Origin: Breviolum minutum Mf 1.05b.01
Lineage: Eukaryota > Sar > Dinophyceae > Suessiales > Symbiodiniaceae
DNA: 64,000 nt
Direction of reading: 5' to 3'
Assembly: GCA_000507305.1 (NCBI GenBank)
Contig: DF241486.1
Location: 4,178 to 68,177 of the forward strand
The position numbers were made by a program, and so were the translations under genes. The notes under the pieces were generated by a model. That model was given only the letters and a program-made list of their open reading frames with translations. It ran no database searches and was not told the origin of the DNA. The first letter of the stretch is position 1. Each line of letters opens with the position of its first letter. Shown here one piece after another: positions 1-10,700 of the stretch.

Positions 1-2
1 TT

Positions 3-374
3 AAGTTTATTCGTGATAAATGGGATGGATTTGACATTGAAGAAAAAATGTTCAGCGAAGAATATGACGAATATCTTCAAGATGGGTTGAAAATGTGGTT
101 ATATTATTTTGTATGGTTAAACGGTTTTCCAAACACCAAAACCATTCAAAAATATGTGAAAATCCAAAAACCAATATATTATCATGTTAAGTTTCTTTAC
201 TCTAATCTCCATTTATCAAAAGGTATAACTGGAACAGCAAGACTGAATAGGGAGGTGAAAGAACCATTTGAAAATGCTCTTCTTTTTATGCTAAATGCTC
301 GTGGGTGTCAATTTTATCCTGAAATATTTGATGGAGAGTTTCAAAGAGAAGTAATGCGTTTTGTTTTTGGTTGA
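3..374 (+). CDS. AT-rich ORF of unknown function, 5' end cut by the window
   Basis: I do not recognise this protein. The frame is open from the window edge, so the true start may lie upstream; the first internal ATG is at 48 and the stop (TGA) at 372-374, giving 123 residues if read from position 3. It is rich in Lys, Phe and Tyr and has no obvious membrane segment. Base composition is visibly more AT-rich than the host-like sequence beyond 740, there is no intron, and a hairpin module begins immediately after the stop. That combination suggests a viral or selfish-element gene rather than a host gene. A chance ORF is less likely because the next ORF carries the identical 3' module. Confidence 0.5.
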   Translation, partial: KFIRDKWDGFDIEEKMFSEEYDEYLQDGLKMWLYYFVWLNGFPNTKTIQKYVKIQKPIYYHVKFLYSNLHLSKGITGTARLNREVKEPFENALLFMLNARGCQFYPEIFDGEFQREVMRFVFG

Positions 375-375
375 A

Positions 376-420
376 TACCTTGATACATTTATTTTAACTA
401 ATTAATGTATCAATGTTTTT
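376..420 (+). terminator. Hairpin module copy 1, directly after a stop codon
   Basis: The arms TTGATACATT (380-389) and AATGTATCAA (404-413) are a perfect 10-bp inverted repeat around a 14-nt loop, followed by a T-rich run. The module starts right after the TGA of the preceding ORF. Its position suggests a transcription end or polyadenylation hairpin, as established for mimivirus-like giant viruses; that function is inferred. Confidence 0.55.
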
Positions 421-465
421 AAAGTTAATTTAATATTTAATCTGAAAAGTATTTAAAGACATATG

Positions 466-488
466 ACCTATAAATATTAATAGGGAAA
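466..488 (+). promoter_or_regulatory. AT-rich prom-like stretch before the 62-aa ORF
   Basis: A TATAAATATTAATAG tract lies just upstream of the ATG at 489. It could be a TATA-type or viral late-type promoter, but in such AT-rich DNA this is weak evidence. Confidence 0.2.
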
Positions 489-677
489 ATGGATAGAGCA
501 TACGAGAAGGAATACAAGGAGCAATTTAGAAACATGACGCCTGAACAAATAGAATTCCATATCGGATTGGAAAAAGTAAGAAATGTAATGGAAGGATTTC
601 CAAAAAATCACGGAATAGAATACATTAGAAAATTGATAAAGGAAGTGCAAGAAGAAAAACAGACAAGAAAAAACTAA
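489..677 (+). CDS. Small AT-rich ORF, 62 aa, charged and helical
   Basis: This is a complete small ORF from ATG to TAA. The product is highly charged (many Lys and Glu) and looks helical throughout, with no signal peptide or membrane segment; I do not recognise the family. It follows the first ORF on the same strand after about 115 bp of AT-rich spacer, and its stop codon is followed directly by the same hairpin module (ATACCTTGATACATT...). The shared 3' signal argues that both ORFs belong to one transcriptional system, most likely an integrated virus, virophage or related element. Function is unknown. Confidence 0.5.
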   Translation: MDRAYEKEYKEQFRNMTPEQIEFHIGLEKVRNVMEGFPKNHGIEYIRKLIKEVQEEKQTRKN

Positions 678-678
678 A

Positions 679-723
679 TACCTTGATACATTTATTTTTA
701 CTAATTAATGTATCAATGTTATT
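679..723 (+). terminator. Hairpin module copy 2, directly after a stop codon
   Basis: This is the same module as at 376-420, with only a few base differences and the same 24-nt spacing between arm starts (arms 683-692 and 707-716). It begins right after the TAA of the 62-aa ORF. Two copies in the same place relative to two unrelated ORFs imply a functional 3' signal rather than a random palindrome. Confidence 0.55.
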
Positions 724-743
724 TACTAACCTAAATTCTATGA

Positions 744-1094
744 GGGGGACTGGGGGTAGGTTGAAGGATGAATGATATGATGGTGAAAAATGATGTGAGG
801 ATTTTTTTTTGATGATATGATGGATGGGGCAATGATGGTGAAATATGATTGATGAGATGAATGATGCATGAAATGGAGATGAGGAATGATAAGATGGAAG
901 ATGCTAGGATGGATGCATGAAATGGGTTGATGATGGTGAAATATGATTGATGAGATGAATGATGCATGAAATGGAGATGAAGAATGATAAGATGGAAGAT
1001 GCTAGGATGGATGCATGAAATGGGTTGATGATGGTGAAATATGATGCTATGATATGTGGGGAAGGATGATGCCCCTGAACCTACCCCCAGTCCC
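744..1094. mobile_element. Short inverted-repeat element enclosing a minisatellite
   Basis: The 17-bp sequence GGGACTGGGGGTAGGTT at 746-762 recurs inverted at 1078-1094. Between the two lies GATGA-rich repetitive DNA. The structure resembles a non-autonomous element with terminal inverted repeats. No transposase is present and I could not identify a target-site duplication. Confidence 0.45.
830..1046. repeat. 98-bp minisatellite, about 2.2 copies
   Basis: The string GATGGTGAAATATGATTGATG starts at 834 and 932, and a diverging third copy starts at 1030, so the period is 98 bp. It lies wholly inside the inverted-repeat element. Confidence 0.8.
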
Positions 1095-1473
1095 TTCCAC
1101 TACTGCTACATATCCTGAAATGCTGAGATGCGCTGTCAACCACAGTGGTATTCCACGGTCTTTCAGAATAGACATCAAAAGCACGACCGAAACAAACAAT
1201 TCCCTGGGTCAATGTCGAATACCTCTCTTTACTTCTTAACTTTAGGTGATCATTTGCTGTGTGTTCTGTTTCAATTTTGGCAATTCCGTGCTGTTGCAAT
1301 CTCAAAACTGCCAGTGTTTCTTGTCGTACGTACAAAAATGCTCTCTGTGCTTGCACCACGCAAATCGAAAAACATAGCTTGGTATAGCTTGGTACAATCA
1401 CTCACATGGGATTAACATGGAACTTTCAAAACACCAGAGTCCTCGAAACAAGAGTTGAACTTTCTCAGACATC

Positions 1474-1589
1474 CTCAAACTGAAGGATCAACAACTGTGC
1501 CTTCTGCTTCTCCACATGGACCACTTTGATAAGCCCGGTGTCATCGCCAGTGAGGAACTTCATTTCAAGCGTTAGATGATGAAAAAACC
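1474..1589 (-). CDS. Candidate exon, WD40-blade-like
   Basis: Read on the minus strand this is a 38-codon open exon with an AG|G acceptor at its 5' edge and a GA-type donor (GAG|GATG) at its 3' edge, the same grammar as the SCOT gene. The peptide contains FLTGDDTGLIKVVHVEKQK, which resembles the strand pair of a WD40 repeat where Gly-Asp, Gly-x-Ile-Lys-Val is typical. It enters in phase 1 and leaves in phase 0. It is probably one exon of a separate minus-strand gene downstream of SCOT. I could not chain other exons to it with confidence, though GC-richer stretches near 3480-3620 and 3880-3990 may be exons too. Confidence 0.45.
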
Positions 1590-1599
1590 CTTAGTGTAG

Positions 1600-4452
1600 A
1601 GAAGAGAGTCTTTCATTGTCTTGGTATAACTTGGTATGGCTAAGATGTGGTTGGTGTGGGGTGTCAGATGGTGCCCTGTCAATTGTACCTGGGCTTGGGC
1701 CACCCATTAGCTAATCAAGCGCACACTGATGATATATCAAATCCAAGAAAGGTTCCCATCTTTCCTGTTGATTCTTGAAGATAATGCGGGCAGAACTACC
1801 TTGTTCTGAGCGCTGCTCTTTTTTCTTGCGATATAACGATACTCTCACTTGAAAAACCGAACATGGAAGTACTCTGCTAGATTTTCCAATTCTTGGACGG
1901 TCGTTCCTAGTACATGATGAGCAAATCATGACCATCCAACTAGCCGTGTGATTCAGATGGGAAAATAGACAGTTCATGTTTGTTTAGCAAACAGCCAAGT
2001 TTAGAACGCCAAACTTAGTCGAAATTTTGCACGGTCATTGATGGGCATATCATATCTTTGTATCTGACAGGGGATTGAAGCATAGGATATTTGACCTCAT
2101 TCTGAATTTTTTGAATATGTATACAGTGGAACAAAAATCGCTTGAACAAGGCATGAATTAATCATGGGTCAATGACATCTGGATGATGCAGTTCCCTCCT
2201 GACCCCACAAGTCACAAGCCAAAAATCTGTGACTTGAACCTCTGAAAGCTGCAAAATCTTCGGATGGGAGTTCCCGGAAGTTCCTTTTGCAATCACCTTT
2301 GCAAAATTCTAGAATTTTTTCGGTTGCCCTGAAAAATGCCAGTCATTCGGCTGTATACGGACTTGATAAAAATACCGCTGGCTAGGGCAGAGTTTGATGT
2401 TTTTCATATCTTTTGCAGCTTCCCATGTGTCTGAGAAACTGAAGAATCTTTCAGAGTTTCTCTGTGAGCATCACTTCAAGAGGACTCCTTTCTTCAGGAT
2501 TTACTTGAAACATTTGGACTGTAAATCAAGGTCAAGAAGATCTCAAAAACTGAACTTGAGATCCTATTTTCTTAGTGCTTAGCTTAAGCCACCAAATTTG
2601 TGACAGAGACGGCTTGGACTCCTCAGTTTTGTAGAATATACTAATATACACCCACAACCCAGACTTAAATTGGTAGCACCACGTACTACAAAATCAACAC
2701 CTTGACCTGACTCTGGAAGGTAAACATACAACAACATGGAGCATGGGCCTTACACCTTATCAAAGGGATCATGGGACCCTGCGTTTGGATCCAAAGCACT
2801 CCAAAATTCACACCAAAACATGAAGAGAAAGCTCGTTAGCTACCTGTTCTATAGAAAACCCTAGGAACAACAATGATCTGACCAGTCCTGTACAAAATTG
2901 ATACCCAAGGCAAAAACACCTCCCACTACACAATCAAAATCCCAGAAATCATGTGTTGAAAAGAAAAAGTCATCAAACAATGCATGTTCAAGTTTTCGTG
3001 GGATTTTGATTTTGTCCTGAAAATTTGTTTTGCTTCCCTTAGGTCATCCTAAAACGTGGAGCTCAAGGTCGGCTACTCTGTAGAGAAAATGTTCAAGAAA
3101 ATGGCTGTTTTCAATGACGTTTAGTGGATTTATATTCAGATTCCGCCGTCCATGCCGGGATTCTTGACAGCTACTGGAAATCAGAAAAGAAACATGTGTG
3201 CAAACTGCTTACATGTAACACACTAATGCCATATCTCACAGGGTCACATCTGGATAAGTACAGTACATCTGGCGGGAGAACAAGCAGGCATCCTGGCCTT
3301 ACTAATACTTCATTGCTGGATGTGTGTGATACCAGGATGTCCCAGAAAGTTACTAAATGGTTAGTAAATGGGTTATAACCTAGTTATAAATGGAGTATAT
3401 TGGGAGATATTGGGAGTATATTGGGGTTATAGCCCATTTACGAACCATTTCCTTACTTCCTGGCACATCCAAGTACATGTTCTGACCTCACCCACAGACA
3501 TCGATTTTTCAAGCTGGTACCGGGGCTACGCGATTGGTAACCCCTGAGGGCGAGCTGTTTCGCCGAAGGTTAAGCCACCCACCGCCGGCCACAAAAAGCA
3601 CACGGGGTCCAGTGGTGGCGTCGATTCTGTGGAGCAGTTACCTCTCACTTGGGAGTTTGGTTTGTTTGCTTTAAAACTTTTGAGAAAGGAAACTCAACAA
3701 AAACTCACCTCTTGGGGGTTTTGGGGGGTTCCCTTCTGGAATTTTTGGCAATTTTTCAACTTTGCAATACAAGTCATGTCATTTCCTTGGGTTTCTTTCC
3801 AACATGTCCAAACTCCACCTTTACGACTTCTTTAAAGCGCCTTTTAAAATCTCAACGCTAAGCCGCGACCGTGGCCACTCAGGCTCCTCCGGCACGCGTT
3901 CGTTTTTTTTTTTTTTTTTCGGGGCAGATTCTCAGTCTGCTAACCTGGGCCCGGTTGGCCAGCAGACGCCCTGGGGTTGGTGATTCAGCTGATGAAAACA
4001 TATGCTTGGGAAACAAGAAATCCTTTACCTTCTGTTTGAGAAACATGTTAACATACCTTGAAATCATCACATTAAAAAACCAACCTGCACATATCTCAAC
4101 ACTAGACACTAGAGTCAACTTTAGTGAATTATCACTGCCATTCCTTAGATTTGCTCAAACCTTCAAGCCTTGACCTTCAGAAGTGGTATCTAATCAAGCT
4201 TAGGTTGATCTTTCGTACTTTCACCCTCAACCACTTCTTGGAGGATTTTCCCAGTTGGTAAGTAGTTAATAACTATGGTTTAGTAATGTTTGTAAGTCCC
4301 CTAGGCGAGGTTGTGGGACCCCTTCCAAATGGCCTAAAACATGGGCTTATAAATTGGGGTGATCCTAACCACTTAGAAGTCCTGGGATGATCCTCCAAGT
4401 TGAGCCACGAAAAAAAACATCTTCCGTTACACTGGTTGGTTAATGGACATCC
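1600..4452. other. Mostly non-coding; repeats and possible small exons
   Basis: I see no gene I can support here. The stretch holds one palindromic element (3334-3473), a poly-T run (about 3903-3920) and two GC-richer patches (3480-3620, 3880-3990) whose minus-strand reading is open between AG and GT/GC sites and could be small exons of the WD40-like gene. Confidence 0.4.
3334..3473. mobile_element. Palindromic MITE-like element, family C
   Basis: The two halves are near mirror images: AGGATGTCCCAGAAAGTTAC...GGGTTATAAC on the left pairs with GTTATAGCCC...GGCACATCC on the right, with stems of about 45 bp containing mismatches. It has no coding capacity. Its ends (GGATGT...ACATCC) resemble those of the elements at 12523 and 33332. 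Confidence 0.6.
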
Positions 4453-4528
4453 TTATAATGGTTTATGAAATAATCCCCACATAACTGGGTAGGATTTCAT
4501 CCCCCAAGAGAACCCTAAACAACCAAGT
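4431..4528. mobile_element. MITE-like element, family D copy 1
   Basis: The left end ACTGGTTGGTTAATGG and right end AACAACCAAGT are imperfect inverted repeats, and the core ATGAAATAATCCCCACATAA is nearly identical to the core of the element at 22909-23016. It overlaps the 3' end of the SCOT terminal exon as drawn. Confidence 0.5.
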
Positions 4529-4748
4529 TGACTACTTGGTGGTTGAACCAACCCATTTGAAAACTTTCGTGAAATTGGATCATCTGCCCAATTTTCGGGG
4601 TTACAAAAAAAACAACAAGTTGAAGATTGGATCATCTGCCCGGTCACCAACCGCTCTATTTGCTTCACTCCAAGGTGCATGGTTTTCAACGGATCGGCGA
4701 CTTGAAATTCGAAGCCTGTGGCCTCTTTGACGGCGTCCAGGGTCGTAT
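4453..4748 (-). CDS. SCOT terminal exon
   Basis: It encodes TTLDAVKEATGFEFQVADPL, the usual SCOT C-terminus, then runs on for about 75 unusual residues to a stop at 4453. Family members normally end within about ten residues of this point. A GT at 4647-4646 could be a last donor, in which case the true stop lies further downstream. The tail overlaps a repeat element. Confidence 0.75.
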
Positions 4749-7700
4749 CTGACGGCTTCCAAAAATGGCGAAATATTTGGGGTGAAGGATGCGATGGGTG
4801 ATGTTGGAGTTTTTTTTTTCAAATCATTTTTTTGGTCTGATATTTTTGTGCGTCCCCCCCCCCCCCGCCAATTTGTGAGTAATTAAATTAAAAAAGGAAG
4901 AACAATTACCTTAAACACCTTTTCAAAAACTATGAATGAAGTCTAGGAGGATGTTCTTACCCAGTAAATGGATTGTAAGTGTCCCCAAAAAGTCTCGCTT
5001 GATGCACCCAACTGTGCATGCTTCATCTTCACCTGACTGGGTTCGCACCAAGATTTGATTGGTTTCTTGTTCTAAGAGCATTAGAAGGAACCGTTGGAGC
5101 AGGGGAAATCTCGTTAAGGTGGTTTACTGTATTCATCTGTATTCCAACGTTTCTTTGGCGAATGGCTTGTTCCCCCTGCTATGAAACTTGTGTGATGGTG
5201 AAAGGTAGCTAGTAGCGATACTTGATTGAAGCACTGCAGTAAAACTTACCATCCTCTACAACTGCGTCTCCTTTTTCTATGCTCCTGTTGAATGAATCTT
5301 TAGTAGAGGATCTTGCTGTAGGTCTGAACACGGAGGGATTCGGTTTAGACTCTTCAAAACTAATTATTGCCCCCAAAGTTTCAAAGGAACTGTGCTCTTC
5401 CAACCACCATTTCGGTGACAACATTACCGCCATAATCTTCCATAGGCTTTTCGGAGTATGCTCATGCCTTAGGCTTTTCAAAACCTATAAGGGACTTTAC
5501 GATACTTTACTTCCTGAATTTCTTTTATTCATGCTCATCCCTGTTCTGTCCCATCCTCTTTTCACAACAAGAATCCATCTGACCACTTTACTATTAGAAT
5601 TTAGATTAAAAAAACATCACTTTTGGTCTGTGTATTTCTTCTTTTGAAAATGGTCACCGGTAGAGTAAACCTTGGTTCCAGGGGTGGGTGCACCTGGAGC
5701 GATCTCGATCAAGGTGGGTGGTGCCTGAAGCCCAAGGGGAAAGGAAAGAACTTAGTAGGGAAACTTGACAAATTTGACAATGTTCTTGAAGTTTGAAAGC
5801 AAACCTATAGTTATCTTATTAAGGTATTGTAGGTTCATATTTTTGGGGCCGTGGTTTGGTAAAGATTTGGGTCTTTCCCCTTCGCTTCATTTTTAATCAC
5901 TTGGACCCAGAAAGACCTACAAAGTCTTTGAGCATGGTCTGCTGGCAGCTATTACAAGATGTGGCGTAATATATGATGCACACATTCAATACTACTGATG
6001 GACAAAATCCTACACCAGTTTGATATGGTAAATTTCCAATTATCTACACGGTTCTATACATAGTAGGTTGTACAGTTCTTTGTCCATCAAGGGTATTACA
6101 TAGCCATATATAGAGGACATTGGAATTCAAAACGAAGGTGTAAGGTGTGTCACATATACCTCCAACTGATGGTGCAACTTGCACGCATAGTTTTCTTGCA
6201 AGTTGCTGCAAAGTATCGCTTTGCCACATTCACAGGTAGAAGCAACGCAAAACAAAGTCTCTCCCTCCCTCCCTCCCTCCCTCCCTAAAGACCGTCGGAT
6301 TTCCCGCTCAACCTCAGGACCCTCGGTGACGAAGTCAAAGACGGCTAAGTCAGTGATACATCGGTTCACTACCTGTGGCGAAGGTTCTGAAAGTTGTGAA
6401 AATTGATCAACTGTTTGGGTTTCTACCGTGGTCAACTTAGAAGATTTTTTTGAAACTTCTCTCATTAAACAACATGTTTGTAGGCATCTTTCTTTTCACC
6501 TGCAGGTTTCCTACAATTTGGGATTCTCTAAAAACAGCCTGCCCCACCTACTTGGGAACCAACAAGTCCAAAAGCCTCCCCAACTTGACCCCTTAAAGGG
6601 TCGACTGTGGAAATGTTGGGTTTCCTCGTTTTTTGCTTCCCAGTTCCTGGTGGTTGTTTGGGTGCCTTTTGGGATAGGGTCTGGGTGCATTATGTTGCTT
6701 AAATGTTGGGTAGGGGCTGGCTTGTAAACCCAGGATGCCCCCTTTCCTATTTACTGCCTAAACAAACACTATCACTTGTTACCCATCACCGCGATTGATT
6801 TTCCCATTGCACTTTTTAGGGCTAATTCTGGTCGAATTTCACGATGTTTTGCTTGCATCACAACCCTTCACTGTAAAAGCTCATCTTATCAACAATCGCC
6901 CTGCAAATGGTGGCTTTTCATTTTCAGACACATGATTGGCTACTCAACTGTTACCTCTGACCCACATTTTCAGTTGCGAAGATTCATTCCTGGGCTTCCC
7001 CGGCGCGCTTGCCGGTGAGTGGCAGGCTGCAACCTAGACTGGCCAATGTGGTGTCGCATGTCTTCCTGTAAAAAACACCCAACTTTTCAGGCGTAGTTGT
7101 GTACCATGAGCATTTTTATGAAGCATGTAATTCTACCAGGTGCTTTCACGTTGGGTGGCGCACAACACGATAGGGCGGGCTTCGAAAAGGAAAAGATTAC
7201 CAGATTATTTCATCCCACTTTACAGAATTTACAGGTGAGTTATGCACTAAACTAATCCAGTGATTGTTTATCCATGCATCCTATCCTGGTTGGCACATCT
7301 TGGTACATCACCATTCCATCTCGGCTTCAACACGGGACCGCCGAGGTGCTGCAAAAGGTGCCAGACTTCGTGTTCAAAACTGACTGCGAAGGTAGGTAAA
7401 AACCATTGGTAAGCATCATTTATTACAAATCCAAGTAAACAAGTAAATCATCGTGCAAATGAAAAGTATCCACCAGTCCCATAGCCATAGATTGTCTGGG
7501 GTATGAATGTGAACAAAAACACCTGGTTTTTTGAAAGAGTCTTGTGTTCAAGCTTCCGCGCTAGGCTTCAGTTTGTGCTTGTTGCCCTTGGCCACGTGTT
7601 CCATGACCTTTCATCACATGCTGCCATATTCTTTCAACATGTGTATGACAAGCCTTTCAAACCTTTCCAAACATGAGAAATCTAAGGCATAACGAGGGTC

Positions 7701-10700
7701 TTGATTTGATTATAGAACCCATGCATTTCCTTTTTTGGGTGAAAGCAATCGATGGTACTTATCTGAAATGTTAGGTTGAAATTGGGAGAATTTCCGCAAT
7801 CAAGAAAATACCAGAAACACTTGTGCGGCACTAATGGCATTAGGTTTGCAATGTGAGGTTGCCATCATCTTACCGCATAAAGTGATGTATACTGTACACC
7901 AACATTACTATCGTACCAGTTTTCTGTCTTGGGATTTTGGTGTGTGAATCTAAATTAGGCATTCTCAAAAAGCAGTCAGGACTACTCAAATTCGTCATTT
8001 TGAAGGCAATATCGGCCTCTTAGGGGCTGCTTTAGTTCCTCACAAACTTTATCCCTCGTGGTTAGTTTAGGTGGATTCTTTCGATGGACAACCGGATTTA
8101 AGGCCACTACACTCCAAAACTAGGCCTTTGTTTTGCCTCCAAAGAATCGATCTTTCCAACCAAAACACGGGTCATTTGGGTTTCGGTTCCAGAGATGTCA
8201 CAATCTCAACATTTACTGGAATTTATTTGCCTCAAGAACCTATCAACAAGCCACGTCTAGAATTTGAGGTACGGTATATCAGAAAAAAACGTATACCTGA
8301 ACGACCATTCGTATACTAAATTTAACAACCTTGACCTTTCGTATTATAAATTCACATCTCGATGAGAAATTCACAATTCGACAAGATTTTTGAGCCTCGT
8401 ATGTTTTTGTGGAAACGTCAAGAAATTTAGCACCTGTTGGAAGGCAGCTGCTTCACAATCCTAGAGATGATGATGCTTATGGTTTCCTCAGATCGATCTA
8501 GCAGTTTTTGCGGCTGCTGTGATTCAATCGGACAGCTGATAAGACAATGATCGGACAATTAAGGTAATTAGGAGTGAACATTTGCAGCTGTGGCCGATCT
8601 TGTGTACCTATTTGGTGAAAATGGAAATCGCAATTCTACCACAATTTTCCGCAATTCTACCGCAATTTTCCGCAATTCGGCGCAATTTTGAAAAAGACGT
8701 AGTTTGTAGTACTTTTAAATTCCTGGATACCCAGAAAGGCGTCCGATTGTCGGGAAAAAGTCGGAGATTTGTGGGAAAACGAAGTCTGAGCTGTCAAATA
8801 TCGTTTCCATGCTTCCAACATCTTCCAACATTGTATTACAATTGCTTAACAAAAATTACTTCCCGGTTTGGGGATTTTAATCCTATCTAATTCGTAGCTT
8901 TTTTTGTACTTCGTAGCTTTTTTCAGGATTCGTATGTTTTTTTCAGAATTCGTATGGTTCTTTTTTCGTATCCTAAAAATCCCATACAAAAGGTCCTTTA
9001 GGTATATATATATATATGTATACAAACATTGAAATAGACATAGTAGACATTTACACACAAACATATACATACTATATATATACACAAACATATACATACT
9101 ATATATATATATCCAATATATACTGCAGCATGTATATAAACAGCCTTTTTGTAGCTTTCCCCCAACCTTTCTTTTTTGCAAAAAAACGGCCGCCCTTTTG
9201 TCCAAGACTTCCCTTGCCCTCCAAGGGACCACCAAGACTTTGGAGTCGGCGGAAACCAGATCCATGGCACCTCCCATGCCCTGGTGATGGATGCGAAGGG
9301 ACCAACGAAAACGGGTTACACCTCCAGTTGATATGGTAGTTTATCTACCATTCTTCACAGGGTTTTATATATGTCAGGGTTGTTTACAGGATTTCTCAAC
9401 CATCAACAGTTTGCCCCCCGAAAAATGGTGGTTGGAAGACGAAATGAATTCCTATTGGGTTTTTCTAACTTTTCACGGGCTATGTTAAACTTTTTTTTTT
9501 TTTGGGGGGTAAGATCTCACATCACCCTTGGGTGAACCTAACCGCAACATCGGGAACTTTGGCAACATGAAGCTTTGAAGAAAAACACGTGGTGAATGTC
9601 TAGAATTTCATTCTGATCGAAGTGGATGATGATCCTTTAGTTCGAATCTCATCATCATCTAAAGTAACAAAAAACTCGCGTCCACTGAAGTGGATTGATT
9701 TGGTGGTTCTAGTTATATCTTCGGGGCATCTACAGGTCAAGTCTCTTTTTCAAGAGCTTGACATGTAGACCATACGAAACCTGGACACAATGCACAAGGC
9801 ATCTTAGCAACACACTAGAAATTTAAGATGGCTACCACAAATCATGGTTTGGAAAATGTAAGTCCTTTCAAATATGGCTACTTTGGCTATCTAAATCAAA
9901 TTTCAGGCGTGTGTGCATATATGCAATATGTGTATATAAAAATATAGGTGTATATAATTATATATAGATACTGTACACATAATGTCTGTCTTCATGAGAA
10001 TCTAATCCCGATACGACCTTTACTAAGAGACCATGGCAGTCAATAACCCCTGACAACACCTCTTACCATGCAGACTCCAATCTCCAACAGGGAGGACAAT
10101 TGCCGGTGCCTTCACCATCTTCCCTGGAATAATCCAGTTGGCTAAATCACCGTTTGCCGCTACCTGCGCGAGTGTTAAGTTGGGCCAATGCTAGACCAAT
10201 GCGATTGCTGGCATTGCATGTGCCAGGCAAAAAAACAATGATGATTTTGTTCATATCTCCTGGGTAAAGGGCACAATATCATCACAAACCATATCCTGCA
10301 AAATGAGACATAGGGATTTTCGCGAGGTTCCCATGTCAAAGCTGACAAGGGGTGTTTATGTTCGCTTTATAAATCTTATCCTCATCACAACATGGGCAAA
10401 TCCACTTGAGGGTTCCCTCAATATGGCACCGTGGCTAGTGAAATCATATGAACCGTGGGATGTGGATCGCTACAACTTTAGTTTTTCATTGGTGAAGATC
10501 CAAGTAATCAGTGGCCTTCAGGCTATCTTGGGTCTGGGCTGTGATGGAACTGATAGAAAGATCTTCAAACTGTATGTCCTGATATCAACACATGTTATGA
10601 AAAATACAGTAATGTGAAAAATGCACCATCCCAAAATGTTGACACGGCCCATCCTACAAAAAAGGTGTGGAAACTGGTTGCTCCATAGGGCTGGGCATCC

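Noticed and set aside
6973-7014. Plus-strand exon between CAG|TTGCG and GCCG|GTGAGT
   Set aside because: It overlaps SCOT exon 26 on the minus strand, whose PLTGKR peptide and phases are well supported.
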